The notes beneath the pieces were generated by a model. That model ran no database searches. It worked only from the letters and a program-made list of their open reading frames with translations, and was not told where the DNA came from. Positions 55,487 to 63,968 of a stretch of 64,000 nt of DNA are shown in pieces; the first letter of the stretch is position 1, and each line of letters opens with the position of its first letter. Both the position numbers and the translations under genes were made by a program. Origin of the DNA: an uncultured Acidobacteriaceae bacterium (GTDB taxonomy: Bacteria > Acidobacteriota > Terriglobia > Terriglobales > Acidobacteriaceae); assembly GCA_903828675.1 (NCBI GenBank), contig CAIKND010000209.1, positions 1 to 64,000 of the forward strand. Direction: 5' to 3'.

Positions 55487-55539
55487 TGTCAAGGGCGGAG
55501 TAAAACCAGGCCACTGGGGCGGAGCAAAAGTAGGCCATT
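55487..55539. mobile_element. Relic end of an IS21-like insertion sequence
   Basis: A TGTCA start (55487) is followed by two imperfect direct repeats of about 23 bases: gggcggagtaaaaccaggcc at 55493-55515 and gggcggagcaaaagtaggcc at 55517-55539. They agree at 19 of 23 positions. Tandem repeats of this look, with the ggcggag-aaaa-aggcc pattern, are typical of IS21-family termini as I know them. No transposase gene (istA/istB) remains, so this is a scar. It adjoins a broken glpK. Confidence 0.55.
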
Positions 55540-55568
55540 AGATAGCTGTTCATTTGTTGTAGGTGTGC

Positions 55569-55615
55569 GGGGTAGAAGGGCCTCTGGACCGAACCGGAAG
55601 AGGCCCTTCTACCCC
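55569..55615. terminator. Strong inverted repeat, likely terminator
   Basis: ggggtagaagggcctct (55569-55585) pairs perfectly over 17 bases with 55599-55615, loop 13. It sits exactly at the end of the glpK remnant. It may be a bidirectional terminator, or the boundary at which the kinase gene was cut. Confidence 0.6.
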
Positions 55616-55952
55616 AATCGGCTGCATTGCGCAGCAGTCCGGCGATCTTGCCTGACGATCGCGGGATGAATCGGTGTTCCTGTCTCCCGCTCCAATACGA
55701 TTACCGTCTCGCGCTCGTTCGTGATGCCGATGGCAGCTACGTCTCGGGGTTTCGCGCCAACCAGGCCAAGCGCTTCCGCGGCTCAAGAGAGTCGGCTTGT
55801 AAGGATTTCAGTATGGTCGTGCTCGACCCATCCCTGCTGGGGATAGAACTGCTCGAATTCGTGTTGTGCAGTGGCGGCAATCGTACCCGCCTCGTCAAAA
55901 AAATTGCGCGGGAACTTGTTGTTCCCTGATCAAGTGCAAGAACGTAGGGCAT
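55616..55952 (-). pseudogene. glpK: Glycerol kinase (glpK) N-terminal fragment with frameshifts
   Basis: The reverse strand starts ATG at 55952 with PYVLALDQGTTSSRAIF, the FGGY-kinase phosphate-binding loop of GlpK. A frameshift then moves it to DEAGTIAATAQHEFEQFYPQQ, GWVEHDHTEIL, a stop, and a third frame with [14 protein letters not shown] and [13 protein letters not shown]. These segments align in order with the first roughly 110 residues of glycerol kinase. The other four fifths are missing; the match ends at a strong inverted repeat. With two frame changes, a stop and a truncation it cannot be functional. Confidence 0.85.
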
Positions 55953-56299
55953 TTGGTCGGTCCACCTTTGCCACCAAGTCAAACACGTGAGACTTGTTCG
56001 AAGACTGGAGGCAAGGGCCGCAGTTTTGGACCGGTTTGCGACTGGCCGACAGGGCGAGAGCGAATCAAACCGGGTGAGGCCGACTCTGAAACCGGCTCGA
56101 TGAAAGGGGCTGTGGATAGGCAGCTAGGCTGCCCAGCCGTCGATGATCATGAATCTGCAGCTGTCGTATATATTCTCTTGGTGCAGTCTATTCCGCTTGA
56201 GTTAACGGCAGTTCGTCAGCAAATTGAATTTGGGCAATGCCAGCCTGCAGGAATAGCCTCGGAATACATTGACCCTGATTCCTTCGGAGGAGCCAGACC
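55953..56299. other. Intergenic region before the siroheme-type dehydrogenase
   Basis: I see no gene or strong motif in these roughly 350 bases. A GGAGGAG ribosome-binding site lies at its right end. It probably contains the promoter for the downstream gene pair. Confidence 0.35.
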
Positions 56300-56950
56300 A
56301 TGAGTCTTCTGCCGGTATTCCTGAATCTCGATGGCCGACGCTGCCTGCTAGTGGGTGCGGGCACCGTCGCGTTGGACAAGATCAGCAGCTTGCTCCCGAC
56401 CGGAGTCGAACTTTGCGTGATTGCCCCTGAAGCGCGACCAGAGGTCCGGAAGTTGGCCGCCGAGGGCAAACTCACATGGGTTGAGCGCTGCTTCGAGCCC
56501 CATGACCTCGACGGCTTCTTGCTGGTGATAGCAGCGACCGATGCGCCCGAGGTGAACGCCGCCATTCATCGGGGTGCGGTTGAGCGCAACATCGTGTGCA
56601 ACAGCGTGGACGACATAGTGAACTGTGACTTCTTTTTCGGCTCGGTGGTGAGTCGCGGTAAGCTGCAAGTGGCTATTTCAACCGGTGGCGAGAGCCCGGC
56701 CCTGGCCCAGCGACTGCGCGGCGAGATCGACGCGCAACTGCCCGAAGATCTTGGCCCTTGGCTGGAGGATCTAGGTCAGCTCCGCCGCGAAGTTCTCGTC
56801 CGTCATCCTCGCGGGGATGCGCGCAAACTCCTTTTGCGCGAACTCGCTCAGCGTCCGGTCTGCGCACTGGAGACCTGCCCATCGCGCAAGAAGGCCCTGG
56901 CGCCGTTGGAGCTGGAAGTCCCCTTTGACGGCAGTGATCGATTGGAATAG
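56300..56950 (+). CDS. Precorrin-2 dehydrogenase / sirohydrochlorin ferrochelatase (CysG N-terminal type)
   Basis: This 216-residue enzyme oxidises precorrin-2 with NAD and inserts iron to make siroheme, the cofactor of sulfite and nitrite reductases. A Rossmann dinucleotide motif (LLVGAGTVALDKISSL) lies near residue 15. ERCFEPHDLDGFLLVIAATDAPEVN and the catalytic-loop region NSVDDIVNCDFFFGSVVSRGKLQVAISTGGESPALA are typical of the Met8p/CysG family. The C-terminal methyltransferase of full CysG is absent, so a separate uroporphyrinogen methyltransferase is needed. GGAGGAG precedes the ATG. The GH42 gene starts 23 bases after it, but this is probably a chance neighbour. Confidence 0.93.
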   Translation: MSLLPVFLNLDGRRCLLVGAGTVALDKISSLLPTGVELCVIAPEARPEVRKLAAEGKLTWVERCFEPHDLDGFLLVIAATDAPEVNAAIHRGAVERNIVCNSVDDIVNCDFFFGSVVSRGKLQVAISTGGESPALAQRLRGEIDAQLPEDLGPWLEDLGQLRREVLVRHPRGDARKLLLRELAQRPVCALETCPSRKKALAPLELEVPFDGSDRLE

Positions 56951-56973
56951 ATTGTTTCTACCTTTCAATTCTG

Positions 56974-59157
56974 TTGATTTTCGTTCTGGGGGTTCGTTTG
57001 CTCTCTGCCTGGAAGAGCCCGGCTATTCGCATTTTGATGGCCATGTGCTGCGCCGGGGTGGTTTGGCCGACTGCTCTTGCCCAGATGCCGGAGCCTCCGC
57101 CGCTGATGCTGGGTTCGGCGTGGTATCCGGAACAATGGCCGGAATCGCGCTGGAATGCAGATCTGGAGTTGATGCAGAAAGCGCACATGCACTTGGTGCG
57201 GGTGGCAGAGTTTTCCTGGAGCAGGCTGGAGCCGGAAGAAGGGAAGTACGATCTTGACTGGCTGGAGCGCGCGGTTGATGCGGCCGGCAAGCACGGTATC
57301 TACGTGGTGCTCGGGACGCCCACCTGTGCGCCGCCCCCTTGGCTTACGAAAAAGTATCCGGAGACCCTGCTCACCACGGAGGACGGCAAGCACCTCGAAC
57401 ATAGTACGCGGCAGGCGTTCAACTGGTCGAATCCAAAGTACAGAGAACTGGGGCGCGAGATTGTCAGACAGCTCGCGATCCGGTTTGGCCACAATCCGAA
57501 TGTCATTGCCTGGCAAATCGACAATGAGTACAGGAGTCCTTCGTTCGATGCGGGAACGCGGACTGTTTTTCAGCAGTGGTTGAAGGGGCAATACAGAACG
57601 CTCGATAACCTGAACAGGCGGTGGTCCTCCGACTATTGGAGCCAGACCTACAACGCATGGGATCAGATTCCGATTCCGGCGAGCGGTGACAACCCCGGGT
57701 TGCGTCTGAAGTGGAATCAGTTTGTCAGCGATACATGGCGCAGCTACCAGAAGAACCAGATCGACGTGATCCGGCAGTGCGCGGAGCCTCGGCAGCGAAT
57801 CACCACCAACACGATGGGCTGGTTCGATGGCTACGATCACTACGTGGTGAGCCGAGATCTGGATTTCTCTGCGTGGGACGATCCGATCGGCCAGCGGCCG
57901 TTCGAACCAATCCGCAATGGCGCGGCGCACGATCTGACGCGGGGATTCAAGGGCAAGAACTTCTGGGTGATTGAGACCACAGCGGGCCCAACCGGATGGG
58001 CGCCTGTGAACACCATGCTCGAAAAGGGCGAGATGCGGGCGGTGTTGTGGCACGATGTTGGCCATGGCGCGGACGCCATGAGCTATTGGCAGTGGCGGGA
58101 TGCCCTGAATGGCCAGGAGCAGAACCACGGCGCCATTGTGGAGGTGAACGGTGAGCCGATGCCGCTCTACTCGGAAATGACACAAGTAGGTCGTGAATTT
58201 GATAAGGCCGGCCCCGTGCTGAAAGGAACGGTCGTCAGGTCGGAAATTGCGATTCTGCACTCGTATAACAGCAGATGGGTCTTGAACTGGCAGAAGCTGA
58301 ATCGCTCTTACGATCCCATCGCCGAGTTGATGAGCTATTACGAGCCCCTGCACCGATTGGGCCACTCACTCGATATCGTGCAGCCCAGCGACGATCTTGC
58401 CCATTACAAGCTTGTGGTTGCTCCGGGGCTGTTTGTTCTGACGCAGGACGAGGCTGAGAATCTGATCCGCTATGTGAAGGCGGGCGGCCACCTCGTACTT
58501 GGGCAGCACTCTGCCATGAAGGATGGAGATAACTCGCGCTGGCCCCAGCGGCAGCCTGGTCCGCTGACGGAATTACTGGGTGGTGCGGTACAGCAGTTTT
58601 ACGCAATCAAGGCTCCGGTAACGGTGACAGGCATCTGGGGTACGGGAACTGCTGACGGCTCAGTCGAGCAGCTGGTTGCGATTGCGCCCGAAGTGAAGGT
58701 GCTGATGCGCTACAGCAAGAGCGATGGATGGCTGGACGGACAGCCAGCCGCGATAACGCGCAGTGTGGGCCGTGGAAGTATTACATACATTGGTGCTGCA
58801 CTCGATGACGCTTCAATGCGGCGTGCGGCCGAGTGGATGCTAAAGGCGAGTGGAGTTGGCCCGGAGTTGCCTGCTGTTCCTGAAGGAGTCGAGGTTTATC
58901 GGCGCGTTGGCATTGGAAAGGATGTCTTTATCTTTGAGAACCTTGCCTCCCATGCGGAGACGCTTCACCTTCCACATGAGATGACGAACGTGCTGGATGG
59001 AGGCAGAGCGGCAAATGTAACTCTAGCGCGATACGGTGTAGTTGTAATGGAAGACCAGACCGTTGTCGGCGGTAGGGAATCCACAACCAAAGGCGCGGCG
59101 AACTCGGCAGGGACAAGTGTGAAGATCACGACGGGCGCGAGCCACTCGCTACGTTAG
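56974..59157 (+). CDS. Secreted GH42 beta-galactosidase
   Basis: Up to 727 residues from TTG 56974; ATG 57037 is an alternative start that still keeps most of a signal peptide (ILMAMCCAGVVWPTALAQ). The TIM barrel opens LMLGSAWYPEQWPESRWNADLEL, and the family strings GTPTCAPPPWLTKKYPE and RQAFNWSNPKYRELGREIV follow. The acid/base is E185 in AWQIDNEY and the nucleophile E334 in FWVIETTAGPTGW (numbered from 56974). A trimerisation-type A/B domain (VVAPGLFVLTQDEAENLI) and a beta tail complete it. It would remove beta-linked galactose from galactan or arabinogalactan, and it precedes a sugar isomerase gene. Confidence 0.93.
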   Translation: MIFVLGVRLLSAWKSPAIRILMAMCCAGVVWPTALAQMPEPPPLMLGSAWYPEQWPESRWNADLELMQKAHMHLVRVAEFSWSRLEPEEGKYDLDWLERAVDAAGKHGIYVVLGTPTCAPPPWLTKKYPETLLTTEDGKHLEHSTRQAFNWSNPKYRELGREIVRQLAIRFGHNPNVIAWQIDNEYRSPSFDAGTRTVFQQWLKGQYRTLDNLNRRWSSDYWSQTYNAWDQIPIPASGDNPGLRLKWNQFVSDTWRSYQKNQIDVIRQCAEPRQRITTNTMGWFDGYDHYVVSRDLDFSAWDDPIGQRPFEPIRNGAAHDLTRGFKGKNFWVIETTAGPTGWAPVNTMLEKGEMRAVLWHDVGHGADAMSYWQWRDALNGQEQNHGAIVEVNGEPMPLYSEMTQVGREFDKAGPVLKGTVVRSEIAILHSYNSRWVLNWQKLNRSYDPIAELMSYYEPLHRLGHSLDIVQPSDDLAHYKLVVAPGLFVLTQDEAENLIRYVKAGGHLVLGQHSAMKDGDNSRWPQRQPGPLTELLGGAVQQFYAIKAPVTVTGIWGTGTADGSVEQLVAIAPEVKVLMRYSKSDGWLDGQPAAITRSVGRGSITYIGAALDDASMRRAAEWMLKASGVGPELPAVPEGVEVYRRVGIGKDVFIFENLASHAETLHLPHEMTNVLDGGRAANVTLARYGVVVMEDQTVVGGRESTTKGAANSAGTSVKITTGASHSLR

Positions 59158-59241
59158 CGTCCATAAGTCCCGCTCATCGCGCACACAACGCCGGGGGCGT
59201 ACTTGAATTTTTGTTCAATGCAGTTGAGAGGAGAAGTCACA

Positions 59242-60099
59242 GTGCAATCAAGACGAGAGTTCCTTGGCAGTGCGGCAGCGGGGTTGGCCGCCATTAGTTT
59301 CGGACCACTGGCATCTGCCAGGAAGATGGACCGACCGCTCGGTGTCCAGCTTTACACGGTGCGGAGCCTGGCGGACGACCTGGCCGGGACGCTGAAGGCG
59401 ATCCGCAAGATCGGCTATAGCGAAGTGGAAACTTATGTCGCGCAGTACAAGATGAGCGCAAAGGATCTTCGAGCCGCCATAGTTGACGCAGGTCTGTCGG
59501 TGCCGAGTGCGCACTTTGGATATGACGACTTCGATTCCCGGTTCGAATATTCGAAGGAACTCGGGGCGGAATGCATTGTTTGCTCCATGGTTCCATTGAC
59601 GATCGCCAACTCCGCTGACGGGTACAAGCGTGGAGCTGATCAATACAATGAGTGGGGCGCCAAGGCGAAGTCGATGGGCATGAAATTCAGCTTCCACAAT
59701 CACAACGTAGAGTTTAAAGAATACGGCGGTGCCACTGGCCTGGAGATACTGTTGAAGAATACGGACCCCTCGCTAGTGCAGTGGCAGATGGACTGCTACT
59801 GGGTGACGCAGGCCGGGCATGATCCGGTGGCGATGCTTCGTCAATATGGTCACCGCATTCAGTCGCTTCACGTGAAGGATCGCAAGCCGAATGCGCAAAC
59901 CACGCTGGATACTGGAACCGGCTCAGAATACTTCACCGAAGTCGGCCTGGGCACACTGGACTGGAAGTCGATTCTCCGTATCACCGGCAATGACCATGTT
60001 CCGTACTTATTTGTAGAGCAGGACAAGACAGACCGGCCGCCCCTCGAAAGCCTGCAGATCAGCCACGACAATCTCGTGAAGCTCCTGAACCAGGGGTAA
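59242..60099 (+). CDS. Tat-exported sugar isomerase/epimerase-like TIM-barrel protein
   Basis: GTG 59242 with GAGAGGAGAAG upstream is chosen because it begins at a twin-arginine signal (SRREFLGSAAAGLAAISFGPLA). The mature protein of about 255 residues is an AP-endonuclease-2/xylose-isomerase-type barrel: GVQLYTVRSLADDLAG, GYSEVETYV, FSFHNHNVEF with metal-binding histidines and acids, QWQMDCYWVTQAGHD and LHVKDRK. Such proteins isomerise or epimerise free sugars or inositols. Downstream of a beta-galactosidase, a galactose-derived substrate is plausible. A decayed partial copy of this gene lies at 62411. Confidence 0.88.
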   Translation: MQSRREFLGSAAAGLAAISFGPLASARKMDRPLGVQLYTVRSLADDLAGTLKAIRKIGYSEVETYVAQYKMSAKDLRAAIVDAGLSVPSAHFGYDDFDSRFEYSKELGAECIVCSMVPLTIANSADGYKRGADQYNEWGAKAKSMGMKFSFHNHNVEFKEYGGATGLEILLKNTDPSLVQWQMDCYWVTQAGHDPVAMLRQYGHRIQSLHVKDRKPNAQTTLDTGTGSEYFTEVGLGTLDWKSILRITGNDHVPYLFVEQDKTDRPPLESLQISHDNLVKLLNQG

Positions 60100-60217
60100 G
60101 CGCTTCCATTGGAAGTTGTGGACCGTCTTGGCGTTTCCGATTAAGCTCTCCTATTGAACTGAGTTTGGGCCCAGCATCAGGGAATGCGCACATCATGTTT
60201 CTACTTCGAACAGCAAG

Positions 60218-60246
60218 AGGGGCAGCTCGCATAGCGGACTGCCCCT
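60218..60246 (+). terminator. Probable terminator after the isomerase gene
   Basis: aggggcag (60218-60225) pairs with ctgcccct (60239-60246) around a 13-base loop, followed by tccttg. It lies about 120 bases after the isomerase stop, so it ends that transcript or stabilises its 3' end. Confidence 0.45.
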
Positions 60247-60289
60247 TCCTTGTAAATGAGCCAGACGCCCCGGACTACGGAATGTAGTA

Positions 60290-60411
60290 CTAGAACACCG
60301 TGAAGACCTCATTGTCGGTGCCCTCCGTACCGCCGCTGGGTTTGGCAGCACCTCTCTCCAGACCAGAGTTATAGCGCAAAGTAGCTGTACTGGATACCCT
60401 GAACACGTTTT
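60290..60411 (-). pseudogene. Possible outer-membrane protein C-terminal remnant
   Basis: Between the isomerase and the YeiH-like gene the - strand is open for about 40 codons ending RYNSGLERGAAKPSGGTEGTDNEVFTVF and a stop. An alternating pattern with a terminal aromatic recalls beta-barrel C-termini, but no start or longer match exists. The reading runs into the stop region of the transporter gene in a different frame. Chance is possible. Confidence 0.2.
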
Positions 60412-61368
60412 CTAGAGGTGAATCCAACCGCTGCGGATTAATGCCAGCGATCCCACTGCGACGATGATCCAGAGAGAAACTCCCTGCAGGAGCGGCCGCA
60501 CGCCAACCTCACGAATTGTCTTCCGCGAGAGTCCCGTCCCAATGAGATAGAGAGTGACCGTCAAGCCGATGATGCCAAGGTGCTTGAACACAGGATACGA
60601 AGGCTGAAGAATGTGCACGTAGGTATTGGCAACCGCGGCCAGGCAAAAGAAGAGAATGAACCAGGGCCACTGGATTCGCGCTTTGCTCTTGCTTGCCAAT
60701 GCAGCCCCGATAGACACCGGCACAATCCAAAGAGCACGAGCCAGTTTCACGGTGGTCCCGATAGCAAGAGCCACCGCTCCGAACTTTGCCGTTGCGCCGA
60801 CCACGGAACTTGTGTCGTGAATAGCCAATGCCGACCAGAGGCCAAACTCCGTTTGAGTCAGATGAAACGCCGTTCCAATCAGGGGGAAAGTGAGCAAGGC
60901 AACCGAGTTCAGCATGAAGACTGTTCCCAATGAGACCGCGATCTCTTCTTCGAGGGCTTCGGTGATTGGGGCGACTGCGGCAATGGCACTGCCCCCACAG
61001 ATGGCGGTTCCTGCCGAGATCAGAAAGGAAACTCTCTTCTCGACGAGCAGGAGTCTTCCGAGTCCCCAACCCAGGAGCAAAGCTATGCTGATGCTGCCGG
61101 CGGTATAGATGAATCCGGACCGTCCCACACGGAGAACCTGCTGCAAGTCCATGCCAAATCCGAGTCCGACGACCGACGCCTGGAGCAAAAACTTGGAGAG
61201 CCTCCTGGACTCAAGTTGAAAGGGATGCGCGAAAGTGAATCCAAAGATGAGGCCGCCAACCAACGCCACGGGGGGTGATGCCAGACCGCTGGCAGCAAGG
61301 ATCAATCCGATGAAGAATAGGCTCTTGGACACATGGTAAGTTTCACAGAGGTGCGCGATCACGTCCAA
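60412..61368 (-). CDS. yeiH: YeiH/UPF0324 family membrane protein, putative sulfate/sulfite-linked exporter
   Basis: This 318-residue inner-membrane protein has about nine hydrophobic helices. Family strings are LVGGLIFGFTFAHPF, LLQASVVGLGFGMDLQQVL, SAGTAICGGSAIAAVAPI, LWSALAIHDTSSVVGA and LYLIGTGLSRKTIREVG. YeiH proteins are proposed to export small anions or sulfonates. The gene lies 17 bases after the LysR gene on the same strand, the usual YeiE-YeiH arrangement, so the regulator probably controls it. The start at 61368 lacks a textbook ribosome-binding site, but the first helix begins close to it. Confidence 0.9.
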   Translation of the reverse strand: MDVIAHLCETYHVSKSLFFIGLILAASGLASPPVALVGGLIFGFTFAHPFQLESRRLSKFLLQASVVGLGFGMDLQQVLRVGRSGFIYTAGSISIALLLGWGLGRLLLVEKRVSFLISAGTAICGGSAIAAVAPITEALEEEIAVSLGTVFMLNSVALLTFPLIGTAFHLTQTEFGLWSALAIHDTSSVVGATAKFGAVALAIGTTVKLARALWIVPVSIGAALASKSKARIQWPWFILFFCLAAVANTYVHILQPSYPVFKHLGIIGLTVTLYLIGTGLSRKTIREVGVRPLLQGVSLWIIVAVGSLALIRSGWIHL

Positions 61369-61385
61369 GCAGAAGTAATAATGCC

Positions 61386-62354
61386 CTATTTGCGCTTCTT
61401 ATGGGTCGTGGAAGATTGCCCTGACATGGCCTGCCCCGACGCTCTCCGCGCGCCGGCACGCGAGAAGAGAAACCTGCGGAATTCCATGGCCAGTCCCGGC
61501 GGTTCGGGACCGGCTGCGGACGCGATAAGAAATTCGCGATTTATGTGCAGTCCTTCGACTTCGATAATTTTGAAACTGTTGCCCAGCCGCATATCCTTGG
61601 CAATCGCCCAGCGCGAAATGAATCCAACTCCCAAACCTGCTTCCACTGCGGACTTGATGGCTTCGGTCGAATCTAGTTCCATTACGATATGCAGCGAACT
61701 TTTCTTGACAGCCTTCCGTTGCAATTCCATCTCGATCACCCGGCGGCTGCCAGAGCCACGCTCGCGCATGAGCAATGGGATTGCGGCAATCTCAGAGTAC
61801 GAGACTGAGGCGCGTTCTGCCCATTCGTGTGCGGTGGATGCGATCAGCACCAACTCATCTTCAAGAAACGGCTCAGTCTTGACGTCGCGGCTGCGCGCCG
61901 GGCCTTCGATCAATCCCAACGCTATATTCTGTTGCTTCACTGCAGCTACGATGTGCTCCGTGTTACCGCTGATCAGAGTTGGGTGAACCTGTGGATGTTC
62001 TCGGCAGAACTCGCCTAGCAGGCGCGGCAATACATACTGGGCGATGGTCGTGGAAGCGCCAAGAGCAAGTTGCCCGGCGTGGTCTCCACTGAGGGCTCCA
62101 ATATCATGTTCTGCCTGGGCCAGAAGCGCGCTGGCCTGTTCGGCGTACTCAAGAAGCACCTTTCCTGCCGCTGTTAGCGTGATGTGCACTCCGGTCCGAT
62201 CGAACAGTTGGACCCCTATATCTTCCTCAAGCGCCTTGATCTGAAGACTCACTGCGGGCTGAGTCAGGTAGAGCTCTTCCGCGGCCTTGCGAAAACTCAG
62301 CTGTTCCGCAACTGCCCGAAAAACGACCAAGCGGAAATTGTCCAAGCTAGCCAT
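61386..62354 (-). CDS. LysR family transcriptional regulator (YeiE/CbbR-like)
   Basis: About 322 residues from ATG 62354; the longer frame from 62453 overlaps a pseudogene and is not used. The winged helix-turn-helix is clear (FRAVAEQLSFRKAAEELYLTQ, PAVSLQIKALEEDIGVQLFDR). The effector-binding domain runs from LALGASTTIAQYVLPRLLGEF to VEAGLGVGFISRWAI. A short Ser/Arg/Lys-rich tail ends it. It is most like regulators encoded beside yeiH genes, which respond to sulfite or related anions. It probably acts on its own promoter and on the adjacent transporter. Confidence 0.92.
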   Translation of the reverse strand: MASLDNFRLVVFRAVAEQLSFRKAAEELYLTQPAVSLQIKALEEDIGVQLFDRTGVHITLTAAGKVLLEYAEQASALLAQAEHDIGALSGDHAGQLALGASTTIAQYVLPRLLGEFCREHPQVHPTLISGNTEHIVAAVKQQNIALGLIEGPARSRDVKTEPFLEDELVLIASTAHEWAERASVSYSEIAAIPLLMRERGSGSRRVIEMELQRKAVKKSSLHIVMELDSTEAIKSAVEAGLGVGFISRWAIAKDMRLGNSFKIIEVEGLHINREFLIASAAGPEPPGLAMEFRRFLFSRAGARRASGQAMSGQSSTTHKKRK

Positions 62355-62410
62355 TGGATGATTAGAGCACCTCTGCCGGGGTGGCATGCAATCGGTTGCA
62401 CATGCAGGTT

Positions 62411-62716
62411 CTGAATATGGAAACTTATGTCGCGAAGTAAAAGATGAGCGCAAAGGATCCGCGCACGGCTATCGAGGATGCCGGCCTGACGGTGCCCAGC
62501 ACCCATTCTGGCTACAACGAATTCGAGGCCCGGCTCGACTATGCCAAGGAACTTCGGACGGAGTGCGCGGTTTGCTCGATGATCCCGCCATCGATTTCCT
62601 ACTCTGTGGATGGAGACATGGGCACTGACGTATCTCTTACCTGTTTGCAGGGCAGGACAAGACAGACCGGCCGCCTCTTAAGAGTTGAAATCAGCTACTA
62701 GATCTCGGCAGGCTGA
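62411..62716 (+). pseudogene. Decayed partial copy of the sugar isomerase gene
   Basis: The frame reads METYVAK, stop, KMSAKDPRTAIEDAGLTVPSTH, then YAKELRTECAVCSMIPPSISYSVDGDMG. This matches residues about 50-115 of the isomerase at 59242 (VETYVAQYKMSAKDLRAAIVDAGLSVPSAH). After an internal deletion and frame change, SYLFAGQDKTDRPPLKS matches the isomerase end (PYLFVEQDKTDRPPLES). It carries an in-frame stop, a deletion of over a hundred residues and no start. A duplication followed by decay explains it best. Confidence 0.88.
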
Positions 62717-62954
62717 TGGCGCAGAAGCAACCCTGCAGGTGGAAAGAGCAAGTCCTGCGAAGGCACAACCGCAGCAGGGCGCGCAGGACGAGTTCCGGAT
62801 TGCGAGTAATCTTTGGCAATCGATTGACAGTGGCAGATGGGGTTGGATATAGTCTTCCAGACTCGCCCGGACAAGCCAATCGGTTGCCAACGATCAGCTG
62901 TCGTGAGTGCGGCTTCCAGCAAGAAAGGGCCGCCAATTCATTCGAGAGCCCCCA
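62717..62954. other. Intergenic region before the aldolase gene
   Basis: No gene is supported. A GGGAGAAG site lies inside the first codons of the aldolase and could instead serve a GTG start at 62967. No terminator is apparent after the isomerase remnant. Confidence 0.35.
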
Positions 62955-63968
62955 ATGGGAGAAGATGTGCAAACGAAGCTGACCCCAGGAAAGCTCGCAG
63001 GACTGACCGCCGTCGCAGATGGCCGGGGTGTGATTGCCGCGGTAGCCATGGATCAACGGGGGCTACTGAAGAATATGCTGGCGCGGGAACTGGGAGTAAG
63101 CGAGCCGCCCGCAAAAATGATGTCTGAGTTCAAGCAGTTGGTGGCGAGGACGCTCACCAAACACGCTTCTTCGATCCTGCTGGATATTGAGTATGGCCTG
63201 GAGGCCACCAAAAACATCAACGGGAAGGGCCTGTTGCTGGCGTATGAACATGCGGGATACACCCCCGACCAACCGGAACGGCTTCCCTCGTTAATGGCAG
63301 GGTGGTCGGCCTTGCGCATCAAGGAAACCGGCGCAAGCGCAATTAAGATTCTTGTTTACTTCACGCCATTCGAGAAGGAGTGGGTGAACGAACAGAAGAA
63401 GGCCTGGGTGGAGCGGGTTGGTGCGGAGTGCCGCGCAGTCGACATGCCCCTGTTTCTGGAGTTCCTCGGGTATCCCGTGCATGGTGAGGATCAGGCGGGG
63501 ATAGAGTACGCCAGCCGCAAGCCGGAGATCGTGCTGCATTCGATGAAAGAGTTCAGCAAGGACCGCTACGGTGCGGACGTTCTGAAGCTCGAGGTCCCCG
63601 TGCAAATGGCGTATGTCGAGGGCACGAAGGCATTCAAGGGCGAGAAACTGCACACGCGCCTGGAGGCGATGGAACTGATGCGCACGGCAGCCGCCCTGAC
63701 AGACAAGCCAATGATCTATCTGTCGGCCGGGGTGAGCAGCGAGGTGTTCGTAGAGACTTTGGAACTGGTGGCGGAGAGCGGCGTGCAATTTCATGGTGTC
63801 CTGGCTGGCCGGGCGACGTGGCAGGATGGCGTGCCAGTGTATGCAAAACAGGGTCCGGCGGCACTTGAAGAGTGGCTAAACACCATTGGTGCGCAGAACG
63901 TGAAGAACGTCAATCGGGTGCTGAAGAGCGCGCGCCCGTGGTACGAAGCACGCAGGATGCAGGCGTAG
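62955..63968 (+). CDS. lacD: Tagatose 1,6-bisphosphate aldolase, class I (LacD-like)
   Basis: About 337 residues from ATG 62955; GTG 62967, preceded by GGGAGAAGAT, is an equally plausible start. The enzyme splits tagatose 1,6-bisphosphate to dihydroxyacetone phosphate and glyceraldehyde 3-phosphate. Family strings are VAMDQRGLLKNML, ILLDIEYGLEA, SAIKILVYFTPFEKEW, LFLEFLGYPV and GADVLKLEVPV, whose lysine is the probable Schiff-base residue, then SAGVSSEVFVETLELV. It is cytoplasmic. Beside GH42 beta-galactosidase and a sugar isomerase it could complete a galactose-to-tagatose route, but no tagatose kinase is in the window. Confidence 0.9.
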   Translation: MGEDVQTKLTPGKLAGLTAVADGRGVIAAVAMDQRGLLKNMLARELGVSEPPAKMMSEFKQLVARTLTKHASSILLDIEYGLEATKNINGKGLLLAYEHAGYTPDQPERLPSLMAGWSALRIKETGASAIKILVYFTPFEKEWVNEQKKAWVERVGAECRAVDMPLFLEFLGYPVHGEDQAGIEYASRKPEIVLHSMKEFSKDRYGADVLKLEVPVQMAYVEGTKAFKGEKLHTRLEAMELMRTAAALTDKPMIYLSAGVSSEVFVETLELVAESGVQFHGVLAGRATWQDGVPVYAKQGPAALEEWLNTIGAQNVKNVNRVLKSARPWYEARRMQA

